64,000 bases of DNA from Rhizobium sp. (GTDB taxonomy: Bacteria > Pseudomonadota > Alphaproteobacteria > Rhizobiales > Rhizobiaceae), in assembly GCA_027533385.1 (NCBI GenBank), contig JAPZUE010000012.1:124001-188000 (forward strand), given 5' to 3'. Below are positions 7,773 to 16,125 of this stretch, piece after piece. The notes beneath the pieces were generated by a model. The model saw nothing but the letters and a program-made list of their open reading frames with translations, had not been told where the DNA came from and ran no database searches. The first letter of the stretch is position 1. Every line of letters begins with the position of its first letter. Made by a program: the position numbers and the translations under genes.

Positions 7773-10091
7773 TTATTTCTTGCGCATGGCCTCGGCGAGC
7801 GCCGCACCCAGGCCGCCCATGGCCGGCTGTTCCGGCTTCGGCGGGCGGGCATTGGAATGCTTCATCGCATTGGCATTGCCGCGCGCGTCGCCGCGCATCG
7901 AGGGCTGTTGCGCCTCGCCGCCATCCTTTCGCATGGTGAGCGCGATGCGCTTGCGCTTCACATCGACCTCGACGACGCGGACCTTCACCACATCGCCTGC
8001 TTTCACCACCTCATGCGGATCCTTTACGAAACGGTCGGCGAGTTGGGAGACGTGGACGAGGCCATCCTGATGCACGCCGATATCGACGAAGGCGCCGAAG
8101 GCGGCGACGTTGGTGACGGTGCCCTCCAGCGTCATGCCGACCTTGAGATCGGTGATCTCCTCCACGCCTTCGGCGAAGGTCGCGGTCTTAAAGGACGGGC
8201 GCGGATCGCGGCCGGGCTTTTCGAGTTCGGCAAGTATGTCCTTGACCGTCGGCAGGCCGAACTGCTCGTCGATGAAGCGCTTCGGGTCGAGGCTCTTCAA
8301 GGTGGCGCTGTCGCCCATCAGCGAGCGCAGGTCGCGGCCGCAGGCGGCGACGATCTTCTTCGCTACGCCATAGGCTTCCGGGTGGACGGATGAGGCGTCG
8401 AGCGGCTCCTTGCCGTTCGGGATGCGCAGGAAGCCGGCGCATTGCTCAAACGTGCGGGCGCCGAGGCGCGGCACTTTCAAGAGATCCTTGCGGCTTTCGA
8501 AGGCGCCGGTTGCATCACGATGGGCAACGATGGCTTCCGCCGTTGTCTTGCCGAGACCGGAGACGCGAGCGAGCAGCGGGGCAGATGCCGTGTTGAGATC
8601 GACGCCGACGGCATTCACGGCATCTTCGACGACGGCATCGAGCGAGCGGCCGAGTTTGCCCTGGTCGACATCGTGCTGATACTGACCGACGCCGATCGAT
8701 TTCGGCTCGATCTTGACGAGTTCGGCCAGCGGGTCCTGAAGACGCCGCGCAATCGAGACGGCACCGCGCAGCGACACGTCGAGATTGGGGAATTCCTTGG
8801 CGGCGGTTTCCGAGGCGGAATAGACGGAGGCGCCGGCTTCTGAGACGATGACCTTGGTCGGCTTCGGCGCGGTGGACGGGAACTGGGCGAGCATGTCGGC
8901 CACCAGCTTTTCCGTCTCGCGGCTACCTGTGCCATTGCCGATCGAGATCAGCTCAACCTTGTGTTTGCGGATGAGCGAGGCGAGTTCGGCCTGGGTGCCC
9001 CGAATGTCGTTCTTAGGGGGGAAGGGATAGACGGTCGTCGTTTCCACCACCTTGCCGGTGCCATCGACGACGGCGACCTTGACGCCCGTGCGGATGCCGG
9101 GATCGAGGCCCATTGTGGGACGCGAACCGGCGGGGGCCGCCAGCAGCAGGTCTTTCAGATTGCGAGCGAAGACGTGGATCGCTTCTTCCTCGGCCCGCTC
9201 GCGCAGCTCGCGCATCAGGTCGAGCGACAGCGAGACCGAAAGCTTCACGCGCCAGGTCCAGCCGGCGACCTCGAGGAGCCACTGGTCGGCGGGGCCCTTG
9301 CCCGCGACCTGATAGGCGCTCGCGATCATGCGCTGACTCGGCTTGACCGGGGCCGTGTCATCGCGGTCGACTTCGATCGACAGCGACAGGAATTCCTCGT
9401 TCCAGCCGCGCAGCATGGCAAGCGCCCGGTGACCGGGCACCGTTGCCCAGCGTTCGAAATGGTCGAAATAATCGGCAAATTTGGCGCCGGCCTCGGCCTT
9501 GCCATCGACCAGCTTCGAATAGAGGATCGCGCGATCCTTCATGTCGTTGCGCAACCGGCCGATGAGATCGGCGTTTTCGGAAATCTGCTCGGCAATGATG
9601 TCGCGGGCGCCTTCCAGCGCTGCCTTCACGTCTGCGACTTCTTCCGTGATGTATCCGGCTGCGAGCTGCTGCGGGTCGCTCGTGCGATCGGCCAGGATCG
9701 CGTCGGCGAGCGGCTGCAGCCCCTTTTCGCGGGCGATTTCCGCCTTGGTGCGACGTTTGGGCTTGTAGGGCAGATAGAGGTCTTCCAACTCGGCCTTCGT
9801 TGTGACCGAAGCGATCTTGCGGGCAAGCTCGTCGGTCATCTTGCCCTGGCTATCGATGCTTTCGAAGATCGATTTGCGGCGGGCGGCAAGCTCGCGCAGA
9901 TAGATCAGCCGTTCGGCGAGATTGCGCAGCTGCGTATCATCGAGGCCGCCGGTCACTTCCTTGCGGTAGCGGGCGATGAAGGGGACCGTGGCACCCTCGT
10001 CCAGCAGGCCGACAGCCGCCGTCACCTGCTCGGGACGGGCGTTGATTTCGGTGGCGATGAGGGCGGCAATGGATCTGATGTCGTCGGCCAT
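7773..10091 (-). CDS. tex: Tex family RNA-binding transcription accessory protein
   Basis: A 772-residue Tex protein. An N-terminal helical domain is followed by a YqgF/RNase H-like core ([20 protein letters not shown], residues near 330), a double helix-hairpin-helix region ([20 protein letters not shown]), and a C-terminal S1 RNA-binding domain ([20 protein letters not shown]). Length and order match the family. Tex binds RNA polymerase and nucleic acid and supports stress tolerance. The start is the MADDIRS methionine with GGAAGA ahead. Confidence 0.95.
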   Translation of the reverse strand: MADDIRSIAALIATEINARPEQVTAAVGLLDEGATVPFIARYRKEVTGGLDDTQLRNLAERLIYLRELAARRKSIFESIDSQGKMTDELARKIASVTTKAELEDLYLPYKPKRRTKAEIAREKGLQPLADAILADRTSDPQQLAAGYITEEVADVKAALEGARDIIAEQISENADLIGRLRNDMKDRAILYSKLVDGKAEAGAKFADYFDHFERWATVPGHRALAMLRGWNEEFLSLSIEVDRDDTAPVKPSQRMIASAYQVAGKGPADQWLLEVAGWTWRVKLSVSLSLDLMRELRERAEEEAIHVFARNLKDLLLAAPAGSRPTMGLDPGIRTGVKVAVVDGTGKVVETTTVYPFPPKNDIRGTQAELASLIRKHKVELISIGNGTGSRETEKLVADMLAQFPSTAPKPTKVIVSEAGASVYSASETAAKEFPNLDVSLRGAVSIARRLQDPLAELVKIEPKSIGVGQYQHDVDQGKLGRSLDAVVEDAVNAVGVDLNTASAPLLARVSGLGKTTAEAIVAHRDATGAFESRKDLLKVPRLGARTFEQCAGFLRIPNGKEPLDASSVHPEAYGVAKKIVAACGRDLRSLMGDSATLKSLDPKRFIDEQFGLPTVKDILAELEKPGRDPRPSFKTATFAEGVEEITDLKVGMTLEGTVTNVAAFGAFVDIGVHQDGLVHVSQLADRFVKDPHEVVKAGDVVKVRVVEVDVKRKRIALTMRKDGGEAQQPSMRGDARGNANAMKHSNARPPKPEQPAMGGLGAALAEAMRKK

Positions 10092-10154
10092 GGGTCTTCC
10101 GTCGTGTGGTTTGGAGGCGGACCATAGCGAGGCAATGCGGCAAGGCAAGCCTCG

Positions 10155-10553
10155 TCAGCCTGCCAGTTTGCGCCTCACGGCCTCAGCAATAAAGCCGGAT
10201 CGGGTATATCCCTGACGCTCGGCCGCCTTGTTGAGCCTCATTAGCAGGTGCTCTTCCATCGTAATGGTCACCTTCACGGCACGACCGGGAATATCCACAG
10301 GCAGAAGTGTTACGAGTTCGGCTGTCGCGAAGTCCTCAGCAAACTCCGGATCAGCACGCAAGGCGTCGAGACTACGGAAATCGGGGAGAGCTTCGCCGTC
10401 CTGCAGCATCATCTCGACATGCAGATCGAGCGCTTCCTTACCGTCCAGCAACAGCTCGTCGAGCGACGAGGCGGCGGAGATGCAGCCGGGAAGATCCGGA
10501 AAGGAAATGCCGTAGCTCTCATTGTCCCTGTGGACCAAGGCGACGATCTGCAT
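10155..10553 (-). CDS. hicB: HicB antitoxin
   Basis: A 132-residue HicB protein. The N-terminal part is the partial RNase H-like HicB fold (ESYGISFPDLPGCISAASSL), and the C-terminal part is a ribbon-helix-helix-like DNA-binding segment (TITMEEHLLMRLNKAAERQG). It would neutralise HicA and repress the operon. The MQIVALVH methionine is the start, 23 bases after the hicA stop, so hicA comes first, as is usual for this family. Confidence 0.92.
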   Translation of the reverse strand: MQIVALVHRDNESYGISFPDLPGCISAASSLDELLLDGKEALDLHVEMMLQDGEALPDFRSLDALRADPEFAEDFATAELVTLLPVDIPGRAVKVTITMEEHLLMRLNKAAERQGYTRSGFIAEAVRRKLAG

Positions 10554-10576
10554 GTCAACGCTCTCTCTTTTCCTGT

Positions 10577-10771
10577 TCACTTGGGTGGCCAGTTCCAGCC
10601 GGCCTGTCGCCATATTGAACGCAGTGTCCCAACCGGAATATCGCGCTTTGGATGGGGAACCGTCACGCGTCCGGGCTTGGAAGGGTGCCGGTAGTGCTTG
10701 TGACTGCCTTTCTGCCCGACCTCGAACCAGCCCTCGGCAAGCAGCCTGCGCAGTACCTCATGGCTCGTCAC
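10577..10771 (-). CDS. hicA: HicA mRNA interferase toxin
   Basis: A 64-residue toxin with the double-stranded RNA-binding-like fold. The catalytic histidine lies in QKGSHKHYRHP, and the C-terminus carries the usual PHPKRDIPVGTLRSI segment. It would cleave mRNA when HicB is lost. The start is a GTG preceded by GGGAGG at five bases. All key features are intact. Confidence 0.92.
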   Translation of the reverse strand: MTSHEVLRRLLAEGWFEVGQKGSHKHYRHPSKPGRVTVPHPKRDIPVGTLRSIWRQAGWNWPPK

Positions 10772-10783
10772 AAACGCCTCCCT

Positions 10784-10803
10784 TATACGTATTTATAGGT
10801 ATA
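10784..10803 (-). promoter_or_regulatory. candidate hicAB operator/promoter
   Basis: An AT-rich stretch in otherwise GC-rich DNA, with inverted half-sites TATAC and GTATA ten bases apart, 13 bases upstream of the hicA start. The sequence also offers a -10-like TATA element for minus-strand transcription. A HicB binding site is inferred from position. Confidence 0.45.
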
Positions 10804-10922
10804 GCGCTTGATCGACGCAAGCTCATCCCTGAATTCCCAGGGGCGAAGGTGCGAAACGCTTGACCTTTCGCCTCCCTCCCCTTAACCGCCGGGCATTCCC
10901 CTTGTGGCACTGGAGGCTGGCG

Positions 10923-12194
10923 ATGAAGGTTTTGTTGATCGGGTCGGGTGGACGCGAGCATGCGCTGGCCTGGAAGATCGCCCAGTCGCCACTGCTGACC
11001 AAGCTTTACGCCGCCCCCGGCAATCCCGGGATCGCCGAAGAGGCCGAGCTTGTTGCGCTCGATACGGATGATCACGGCGCGGTTGTTGCCTTCTGCAAGG
11101 ACAAGGCGATCGACTTTGTTGTCGTCGGGCCGGAAGCGCCACTGGTCGCTGGTATCGCCGACCGTTTGCGCGAGGCCGGGATCGCCGTATTCGGGCCGTC
11201 TGCGGCGGCTGCCCAGCTCGAAGGTTCCAAGGGCTTTACGAAGGATGTCTGCGCCCGCTTCAACATTCCGACCGGCGCCTATCAGCGTTTCAACAATGCG
11301 CCGAAGGCCAAGGCCTATGTGCGCGAACAGGGCGCACCGATCGTCATCAAGGCCGATGGGCTTGCCGCCGGCAAGGGTGTCACGGTTGCGATGACGCTGG
11401 ACGAGGCGATCGCTGCGATCGACGACTGCTTCGAGGGCGCCTTTGGGGCGGCCGGTGCCGAAGTCGTGGTCGAGGCTTTTCTTGATGGCGAAGAAGCGAG
11501 CTTCTTCTGCCTCTCCGATGGCAAGTCGCTTTTGCCGCTTGCCACCGCCCAGGACCACAAGCGTGTCGGCGACGGCGACACAGGACCGAATACCGGCGGC
11601 ATGGGCGCCTATTCGCCGGCGCCGGTCATGACGCCAGAGATGGTCGAGCGGACGATGAAGGAGATCATCGAGCCGACCATGCGCGGCATGGCCGAGATGG
11701 GGCATCCCTTCCAGGGCGTGTTCTTCGCCGGGCTGATGATCACGGCCAAGGGTCCGGAACTCATTGAATACAATGTCCGCTTCGGCGATCCGGAATGCCA
11801 GGTGCTGATGATGCGGCTGAAGAGCGACCTGTTGGCGATCCTCCATGCCTCTGCCACCGGCACGCTGGACAAGGTTTCGGCCGAATGGAGCGAGGACCCG
11901 GCGCTCACCGTGGTGCTGGCCTCGAAGGGTTATCCCGGCGCATATGACAAGGCGACGCCGATTGCCTCGCTTCCCGAGGCTAGGGACGGCGCGAAGGTCT
12001 TCCATGCGGGCACGGCCATGAAAGACGGCCAACTGGTGGCGACAGGCGGGCGCGTGCTCAACGCCACGGCGCGCGGCGCGACGGTTGCGGCGGCGCAGGC
12101 CGACGCTTACCGGCTGGTGGATGCGGTGGAGTGGGCAAACGGCTTTTGCCGCCGCGACATCGGCTGGCGGGCGATTGCGCGCGAAAAGGCCTGA
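10923..12194 (+). CDS. purD: phosphoribosylamine--glycine ligase
   Basis: A 423-residue PurD, the ATP-grasp enzyme that joins glycine to 5-phosphoribosylamine in purine synthesis. It opens [20 protein letters not shown], contains the ATP-grasp segment [13 protein letters not shown] near residue 145, and the metal-binding [14 protein letters not shown] near residue 285. Length is normal. GGAGG lies six bases before the ATG. Stand-alone gene, divergent from hicAB. Confidence 0.97.
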   Translation: MKVLLIGSGGREHALAWKIAQSPLLTKLYAAPGNPGIAEEAELVALDTDDHGAVVAFCKDKAIDFVVVGPEAPLVAGIADRLREAGIAVFGPSAAAAQLEGSKGFTKDVCARFNIPTGAYQRFNNAPKAKAYVREQGAPIVIKADGLAAGKGVTVAMTLDEAIAAIDDCFEGAFGAAGAEVVVEAFLDGEEASFFCLSDGKSLLPLATAQDHKRVGDGDTGPNTGGMGAYSPAPVMTPEMVERTMKEIIEPTMRGMAEMGHPFQGVFFAGLMITAKGPELIEYNVRFGDPECQVLMMRLKSDLLAILHASATGTLDKVSAEWSEDPALTVVLASKGYPGAYDKATPIASLPEARDGAKVFHAGTAMKDGQLVATGGRVLNATARGATVAAAQADAYRLVDAVEWANGFCRRDIGWRAIAREKA

Positions 12195-12319
12195 TTTCCG
12201 GCTGCCCGAGCCGGATTTCGGGTGGAAATCCGTCCTTTCGTTCAAATTTTACCAAAGCTTCTGACCGGATCGAAAGAAACAATTGCTAATGTTCTTCCCA
12301 ACAATCGGGGAATAACGTG

Positions 12320-12769
12320 ATGCGTCTCATCCTATCGACATCCATGGTTCTGGCAGTATCGACCTTGGCCGCGCCTGCAATGGCCGGTTCGATCTCGACC
12401 GTGACCGGCCTTTCGCCGACCCAGCCGAGCATCGTCAAGGTCGATTGCAGCGAATGCCCGCCGCCGGCCCCCAGGTTGGGCCAGAGGAACTATGAAGTCC
12501 CGACCCTGCCGCCGGGCAGCCAGACCGCAGAAGTGGTCGAAGTCGATGGCGAAAAGAAGCTAAAGCGCGTTGAAAACTGGTTCGGCGGCTCGCCCGTGGT
12601 GGTCTATACCTCTGCCGAAGGCTGGGCGACGAACGGCTCCACGATTGTCGCAGGCGCCCTGCCCACCGGCGATGCAATCGACCATGACGCAACCACTGCG
12701 GCCGTCGACGCACCTGTCGATGCCGACAAGACGCCGGCGCTCGCGGGCTTTGATCTGCGTCTGAACTGA
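12320..12769 (+). CDS. secreted HPE1-like hypothetical protein
   Basis: A 149-residue protein with a clear signal peptide (RLILSTSMVLAVSTLAAPAMA) and a mature part with a DCSECPPP cysteine pair, a VPTLPPGSQ segment and WFGGSPVVVY. Similar small exported proteins in rhizobia are annotated as plant virulence effector HPE1-like; that name comes from family resemblance, and a role in plant interaction is not shown here. A GTG one codon earlier is an alternative start. Confidence 0.65.
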   Translation: MRLILSTSMVLAVSTLAAPAMAGSISTVTGLSPTQPSIVKVDCSECPPPAPRLGQRNYEVPTLPPGSQTAEVVEVDGEKKLKRVENWFGGSPVVVYTSAEGWATNGSTIVAGALPTGDAIDHDATTAAVDAPVDADKTPALAGFDLRLN

Positions 12770-12825
12770 TCCCAATCCGCCGGCCTTACGATCCGGGCGC
12801 GGCGGTCTCTCGTGGTCGACACGGA

Positions 12826-12856
12826 CATAACGCCCGGCCCAGTCCCGGGCGTTATG
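12826..12856 (+). terminator. hairpin after the HPE1-like gene
   Basis: Perfect 12-bp arms CATAACGCCCGG and CCGGGCGTTATG around a 7-base loop, 57 bases after the stop codon. Only a short T-stretch follows, so it may be a weak terminator or an mRNA 3'-end stabiliser. Confidence 0.5.
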
Positions 12857-13035
12857 CCGTTTACCGCAACATTTCACCCGTTCATTCTTATAGAATCATA
12901 TTTGGACGCGCTTAAAGTCGCATCAACTTTTCGCGATGAGACTGTGAAGCACCTTCGGGACATGACGTACCGATTCGTTCGACTGTCCCCTCCTCCGGCG
13001 CCCGAACCGCTCCCCAGACGAAAGCGTCCCCCGAT

Positions 13036-14856
13036 ATGAAAAATTTGAAGATTTCCCTCCAGCTGATCGTGCTGATCGGCGGACTGATGGCGGCTTTCGC
13101 GGCGGCCACCTATTTCCAGGTGCGCTCGTCTACGGCGACCATTTATCAGCAGCGTTACGAGCTGCTACGCACGCAGGTCGAGACTGCTCTGTCGGTTCTG
13201 AAGGATTTCAATGATCGCGCCGTCGCCGGCGAATTCACCGTCGAGGAAGCCAAGACCCGCGCTTACGAGATGCTCAACAAGCTGCGCTTCGAGCCCGACG
13301 GCTATTTCTTCGGCTATGACTACGAAGTAGTGATGATCTTCCATCCGACCTCGAAGGACGTGGGCAAGAGCAACAAGGGCAAGCCCGACGCCAACGGCTT
13401 TGCCTATCGCGACGAACTGGTTCGCCTCGGTCAGCAGGGCGGCGGCTTCGTTGAGTTCATCGGTCCGAAGCCTGGCAAGGATCCGGAAGACCGCTCCTAT
13501 CCCAAGGCTTCCTACGGCAAGGCGTTCGAACCCTGGAAAATCGTGATTGTCACCGGCCTTTACACCGATGATCTCAAGGCCGAAATCCGCTCCAGCGTGA
13601 TCAAGACCATCAGCTGGTCGGCCGGCATCTTCGTGCTGGCGCTGGTCGCCGCCTATTTCGTCATCCGCAACATCACCGGTCCGCTCAAGGCCATCCATGA
13701 TGCGCTGGAGGCCGTGGCTGACGAGAATGTCAGCATCACCATACCGCACACCGACATGCGCAACGAGATCGGTCTGATGGCGCAGGCGACGAAGAGCCTG
13801 CAGGACAAGGTGCGGGAGCGCCATGCCCTGGCCGCCCGTCAGGAGGAGCAGCAGCGCGAGCTGGACAGCGAACGCAGCCAGAATGCCGAGGCGCAGGTTG
13901 CCGAAGCCCGCCAGCAGGCGCATGTCGTCTCGACCATCGGCCAGTCGCTGGAGCAGCTCGCCCATGGCGATCTGACCGTGCGTTGTGCCGATCTCGGCCC
14001 GAAATATGCCGGCCTGCGCGACAACTTCAACGATGCGCTGGCGCGTCTCGAAGAGGCCATGGCCCGCGTCAACCTGAAGGGCAACGATATCGCGGTCTCC
14101 AAGGAAGAGATCCGCCGTGCCTCCGGCGAGCTTGCCCAGCGCACGGAACGCCAGGCGGCCAATCTGGAGGAAACGTCAGCTGCGCTCGACGAACTGACCG
14201 TTGCCGTGCGCCAGACGGCAGACGGTGCGCGTGAAGCGGCCAGCCGCGTCGGCGCCGTCAGCGGCGAGGCCAAGCAGAGCGACGAGATCGTCACCAAGGC
14301 GATCAATGCGATGAGCGGCATCGAGCAGTCTTCGGCCGAGATCACCAAGATCATCGGCGTGATCGACGAAATCGCCTTCCAGACCAACCTCCTGGCGCTG
14401 AATGCTGGCGTCGAGGCGGCCCGCGCCGGCGAAAGCGGCAAGGGTTTTGCCGTTGTTGCCCAGGAAGTCCGCGAACTCGCCCAGCGCTCGGCAGCGGCTG
14501 CCAAGGAGATCAAGGACCAGATCGCCCGGTCTTCCGCTCAGGTGGAACAGGGCGTGCAGCTGGTCGGCCAGACCGGCGAAGCCCTGAAACGTATCTCCGA
14601 CCAGATCGCCGGGGCGAACGACATCGTCTCGAAGATCTCACACAGCGCTCAAGAGCAGGATACCACCCTGCGCTCGATCTCGTCCTCGATGAACCAGCTG
14701 GACCAGGCCACCCAGCAGAATGCCGCCATGGCCGAGGAGACCACGGCCTCTGCTGAGGTTCTCGCCAACGACACCGGCGACCTGCTGAACCTGATCCGCA
14801 GCTTCAAGACGAGCCAGTCCGGCGGCGGCCAGCAGCAGTATCGCATGGCGAGCTGA
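13036..14856 (+). CDS. methyl-accepting chemotaxis protein with periplasmic Cache domain
   Basis: A 606-residue chemoreceptor. Transmembrane helix 1 spans about residues 8-28, and a periplasmic sCache-type sensor follows to about 190 (YEMLNKLRFEPDGYFFGYDY, then PWKIVIVTGLYTDD). Transmembrane helix 2 is near 197-215, then HAMP, a long coiled coil and the conserved signalling tip (EIAFQTNLLALNAGVEAARA, near residues 446-465). The C-terminus lacks a CheR-tethering pentapeptide. sCache receptors of this type often bind small carboxylates; the ligand is unknown. No other chemotaxis genes are nearby. Confidence 0.93.
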   Translation: MKNLKISLQLIVLIGGLMAAFAAATYFQVRSSTATIYQQRYELLRTQVETALSVLKDFNDRAVAGEFTVEEAKTRAYEMLNKLRFEPDGYFFGYDYEVVMIFHPTSKDVGKSNKGKPDANGFAYRDELVRLGQQGGGFVEFIGPKPGKDPEDRSYPKASYGKAFEPWKIVIVTGLYTDDLKAEIRSSVIKTISWSAGIFVLALVAAYFVIRNITGPLKAIHDALEAVADENVSITIPHTDMRNEIGLMAQATKSLQDKVRERHALAARQEEQQRELDSERSQNAEAQVAEARQQAHVVSTIGQSLEQLAHGDLTVRCADLGPKYAGLRDNFNDALARLEEAMARVNLKGNDIAVSKEEIRRASGELAQRTERQAANLEETSAALDELTVAVRQTADGAREAASRVGAVSGEAKQSDEIVTKAINAMSGIEQSSAEITKIIGVIDEIAFQTNLLALNAGVEAARAGESGKGFAVVAQEVRELAQRSAAAAKEIKDQIARSSAQVEQGVQLVGQTGEALKRISDQIAGANDIVSKISHSAQEQDTTLRSISSSMNQLDQATQQNAAMAEETTASAEVLANDTGDLLNLIRSFKTSQSGGGQQQYRMAS

Positions 14857-14882
14857 GGTCCCTCTACAACGGCGACATCAAC

Positions 14883-14915
14883 AAGGCTGCCGGAGCGATC
14901 CGGCGGCCTTTTTCG
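14883..14915 (+). terminator. Rho-independent terminator of the chemoreceptor gene
   Basis: Twelve-bp stem AAGGCTGCCGGA / TCCGGCGGCCTT with one G-T pair and a GCGA tetraloop, followed by TTTCGTTT. It ends just before the convergent DUF523 gene. Confidence 0.88.
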
Positions 14916-14917
14916 TT

Positions 14918-15412
14918 TCAGTCCGCGCGATCGATATGCGCTGCGAGCCGATCGAGCTCACGGTCGGAAAAGACCGCGATGCCGGCCTGACGCATCAAAG
15001 CTGCGGTGACGCCGAAGCCGGGATGGCGGGTGCCGGAAAACGAGCCGTCATAGATGAAGCCGGAACCACAGGAGGGGCTGCCATCGATGAGGAGTGCGAC
15101 GTCGCACCCCTGCTCGCGGGCAAAGGCGACGGCCTTTTTCCCGCCCTCGACGAATGCCTCCGTGACATCGCCGCCCGTCACTTCCATGACCCGGGCCCGG
15201 CCGGCCAGCACATCCTCGCCACTCATGCCGCCTTCGATTTCGGCGGGCGGACGCGGCGTGGGCAGGCCGCCGGCCTGTTCGGGACAGAAACCGACGAGGC
15301 GGCCCTGCGCCTTCCAGCGCTCGATACGGGGATCTGCGAGCGGCTTTCCCTTGCCGTCATAACGGACGGGGCGACCGAGCAGGCATGCGCTGATGAGGAT
15401 TTTCGGGGGCAT
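14918..15412 (-). CDS. DUF523 domain-containing protein
   Basis: A 164-residue protein that begins PPKILISACLLGRPVRYDGK and contains the conserved LIDGSPSCGSGFIYDGSF motif with cysteines at the N-terminal CLLG and the SCG sites. DUF523 proteins (YbbK-like) are thought to bind a metal or cluster, but their reaction is not established. It starts 6 bases after the stop of the TA antitoxin upstream on the same strand and could be read through from that operon. Confidence 0.85.
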   Translation of the reverse strand: MPPKILISACLLGRPVRYDGKGKPLADPRIERWKAQGRLVGFCPEQAGGLPTPRPPAEIEGGMSGEDVLAGRARVMEVTGGDVTEAFVEGGKKAVAFAREQGCDVALLIDGSPSCGSGFIYDGSFSGTRHPGFGVTAALMRQAGIAVFSDRELDRLAAHIDRAD

Positions 15413-15418
15413 CAGAGT

Positions 15419-15733
15419 TTATGCCGCCTTCACTGCGATCTGCACGCCGGTTTCGTCCTGCAGCAGGCGGATGATGGCGAAGAGATTGTCGGCACGTGGA
15501 TTCCCTGATGGGCCGAACATCCGCATAAGGCTCTTGGGCGGCAGACCGGACTTCTGGCCTAGCTCGATAAAGCCGATGGTGGCGTTGATATAATCGCGCA
15601 AAAGAGCTCGACCGGTTTCGACATCACCCGACAGCAGGAGCTCGATCGCCTCGCTCAGCAGTGCGGCGCGAAAAGTTGGATCCGATTGCGCTCGATCGCG
15701 AACGGTTTCTTTGAAATCTCTCGTCAAAGCCAT
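15419..15733 (-). CDS. HI1420-type antitoxin (Xre-like) of a TA pair
   Basis: A 104-residue antidote protein. It matches the HI1420 family throughout: a TRDFKETVRDRAQSDPTFRA start, LLRDYINATIGFIELG in the middle, and the helix-turn-helix KSGLPPKSLMRMFGPSGNPR. The ATG lies one base after the toxin stop, so the two are coupled, with the toxin first. A longer in-frame extension upstream overlaps the toxin and is not credible. Confidence 0.88.
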   Translation of the reverse strand: MALTRDFKETVRDRAQSDPTFRAALLSEAIELLLSGDVETGRALLRDYINATIGFIELGQKSGLPPKSLMRMFGPSGNPRADNLFAIIRLLQDETGVQIAVKAA

Positions 15734-15734
15734 C

Positions 15735-16055
15735 TCAGCCTGCCTTCCGCTTCTTGTATTCTGCCCAACGAGCCTGCGCCGTCTTGATATCTGCCTGCTG
15801 TCGCTTCTTGGTTCCGCCGGCGACCAGAATGACGAGTCTATCGCCGTCTCTGCCGAAATAGATGCGGTAACCAGGGCCATAGTCGATCCGATATTCCAAG
15901 ACACCTTCGCCTACGCCCTTGGCATTGGAGAAATTCCCGAGCGACATACGGGTGATGGCCGTCGTGACCTTGGCCGCAGCCATGGAGTCCAGTCCTTCGA
16001 ACCATAGCCCGAAGGGACTGCATCCTTGATCGTCGAGGAACTCAAGGATCTCCAT
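15735..16055 (-). CDS. HI1419-type RelE/ParE-superfamily toxin
   Basis: A 106-residue toxin of the RelE/ParE superfamily, HI1419-like branch. Recognisable blocks are ITRMSLGNFSNAKGVGEGVL, RIDYGPGYRIYFGRDGDRLV and the GGTKKRQQADIKTA tail. The family is thought to cleave mRNA at the ribosome. The ATG has no Shine-Dalgarno sequence and is only a few bases from a palindrome containing -10-like bases, so translation may be near-leaderless. Confidence 0.88.
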   Translation of the reverse strand: MEILEFLDDQGCSPFGLWFEGLDSMAAAKVTTAITRMSLGNFSNAKGVGEGVLEYRIDYGPGYRIYFGRDGDRLVILVAGGTKKRQQADIKTAQARWAEYKKRKAG

Positions 16056-16060
16056 GGGTT

Positions 16061-16072
16061 TATGGTACCATA
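16061..16072 (-). promoter_or_regulatory. palindromic promoter/operator of the HI1419/HI1420 pair
   Basis: TATGGTACCATA is a perfect 12-base palindrome five bases upstream of the toxin start. An overlapping TTATAT could serve as the -10 element, so a repressor bound here would block RNA polymerase directly. Role inferred from position and symmetry. Confidence 0.5.
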
Positions 16073-16092
16073 TAAGCCACCATTCTCAACCG

Positions 16093-16117
16093 AAAAAGAC
16101 CCCGCCGAAGCGGGGTC
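16093..16117 (-). terminator. Rho-independent terminator of glyS
   Basis: On the minus strand an 8-bp stem GACCCCGC / GCGGGGTC closes a very stable TTCG tetraloop and is followed by TTTTT. It begins nine bases after the glyS stop codon. Confidence 0.93.
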
Positions 16118-16125
16118 TCACATCA

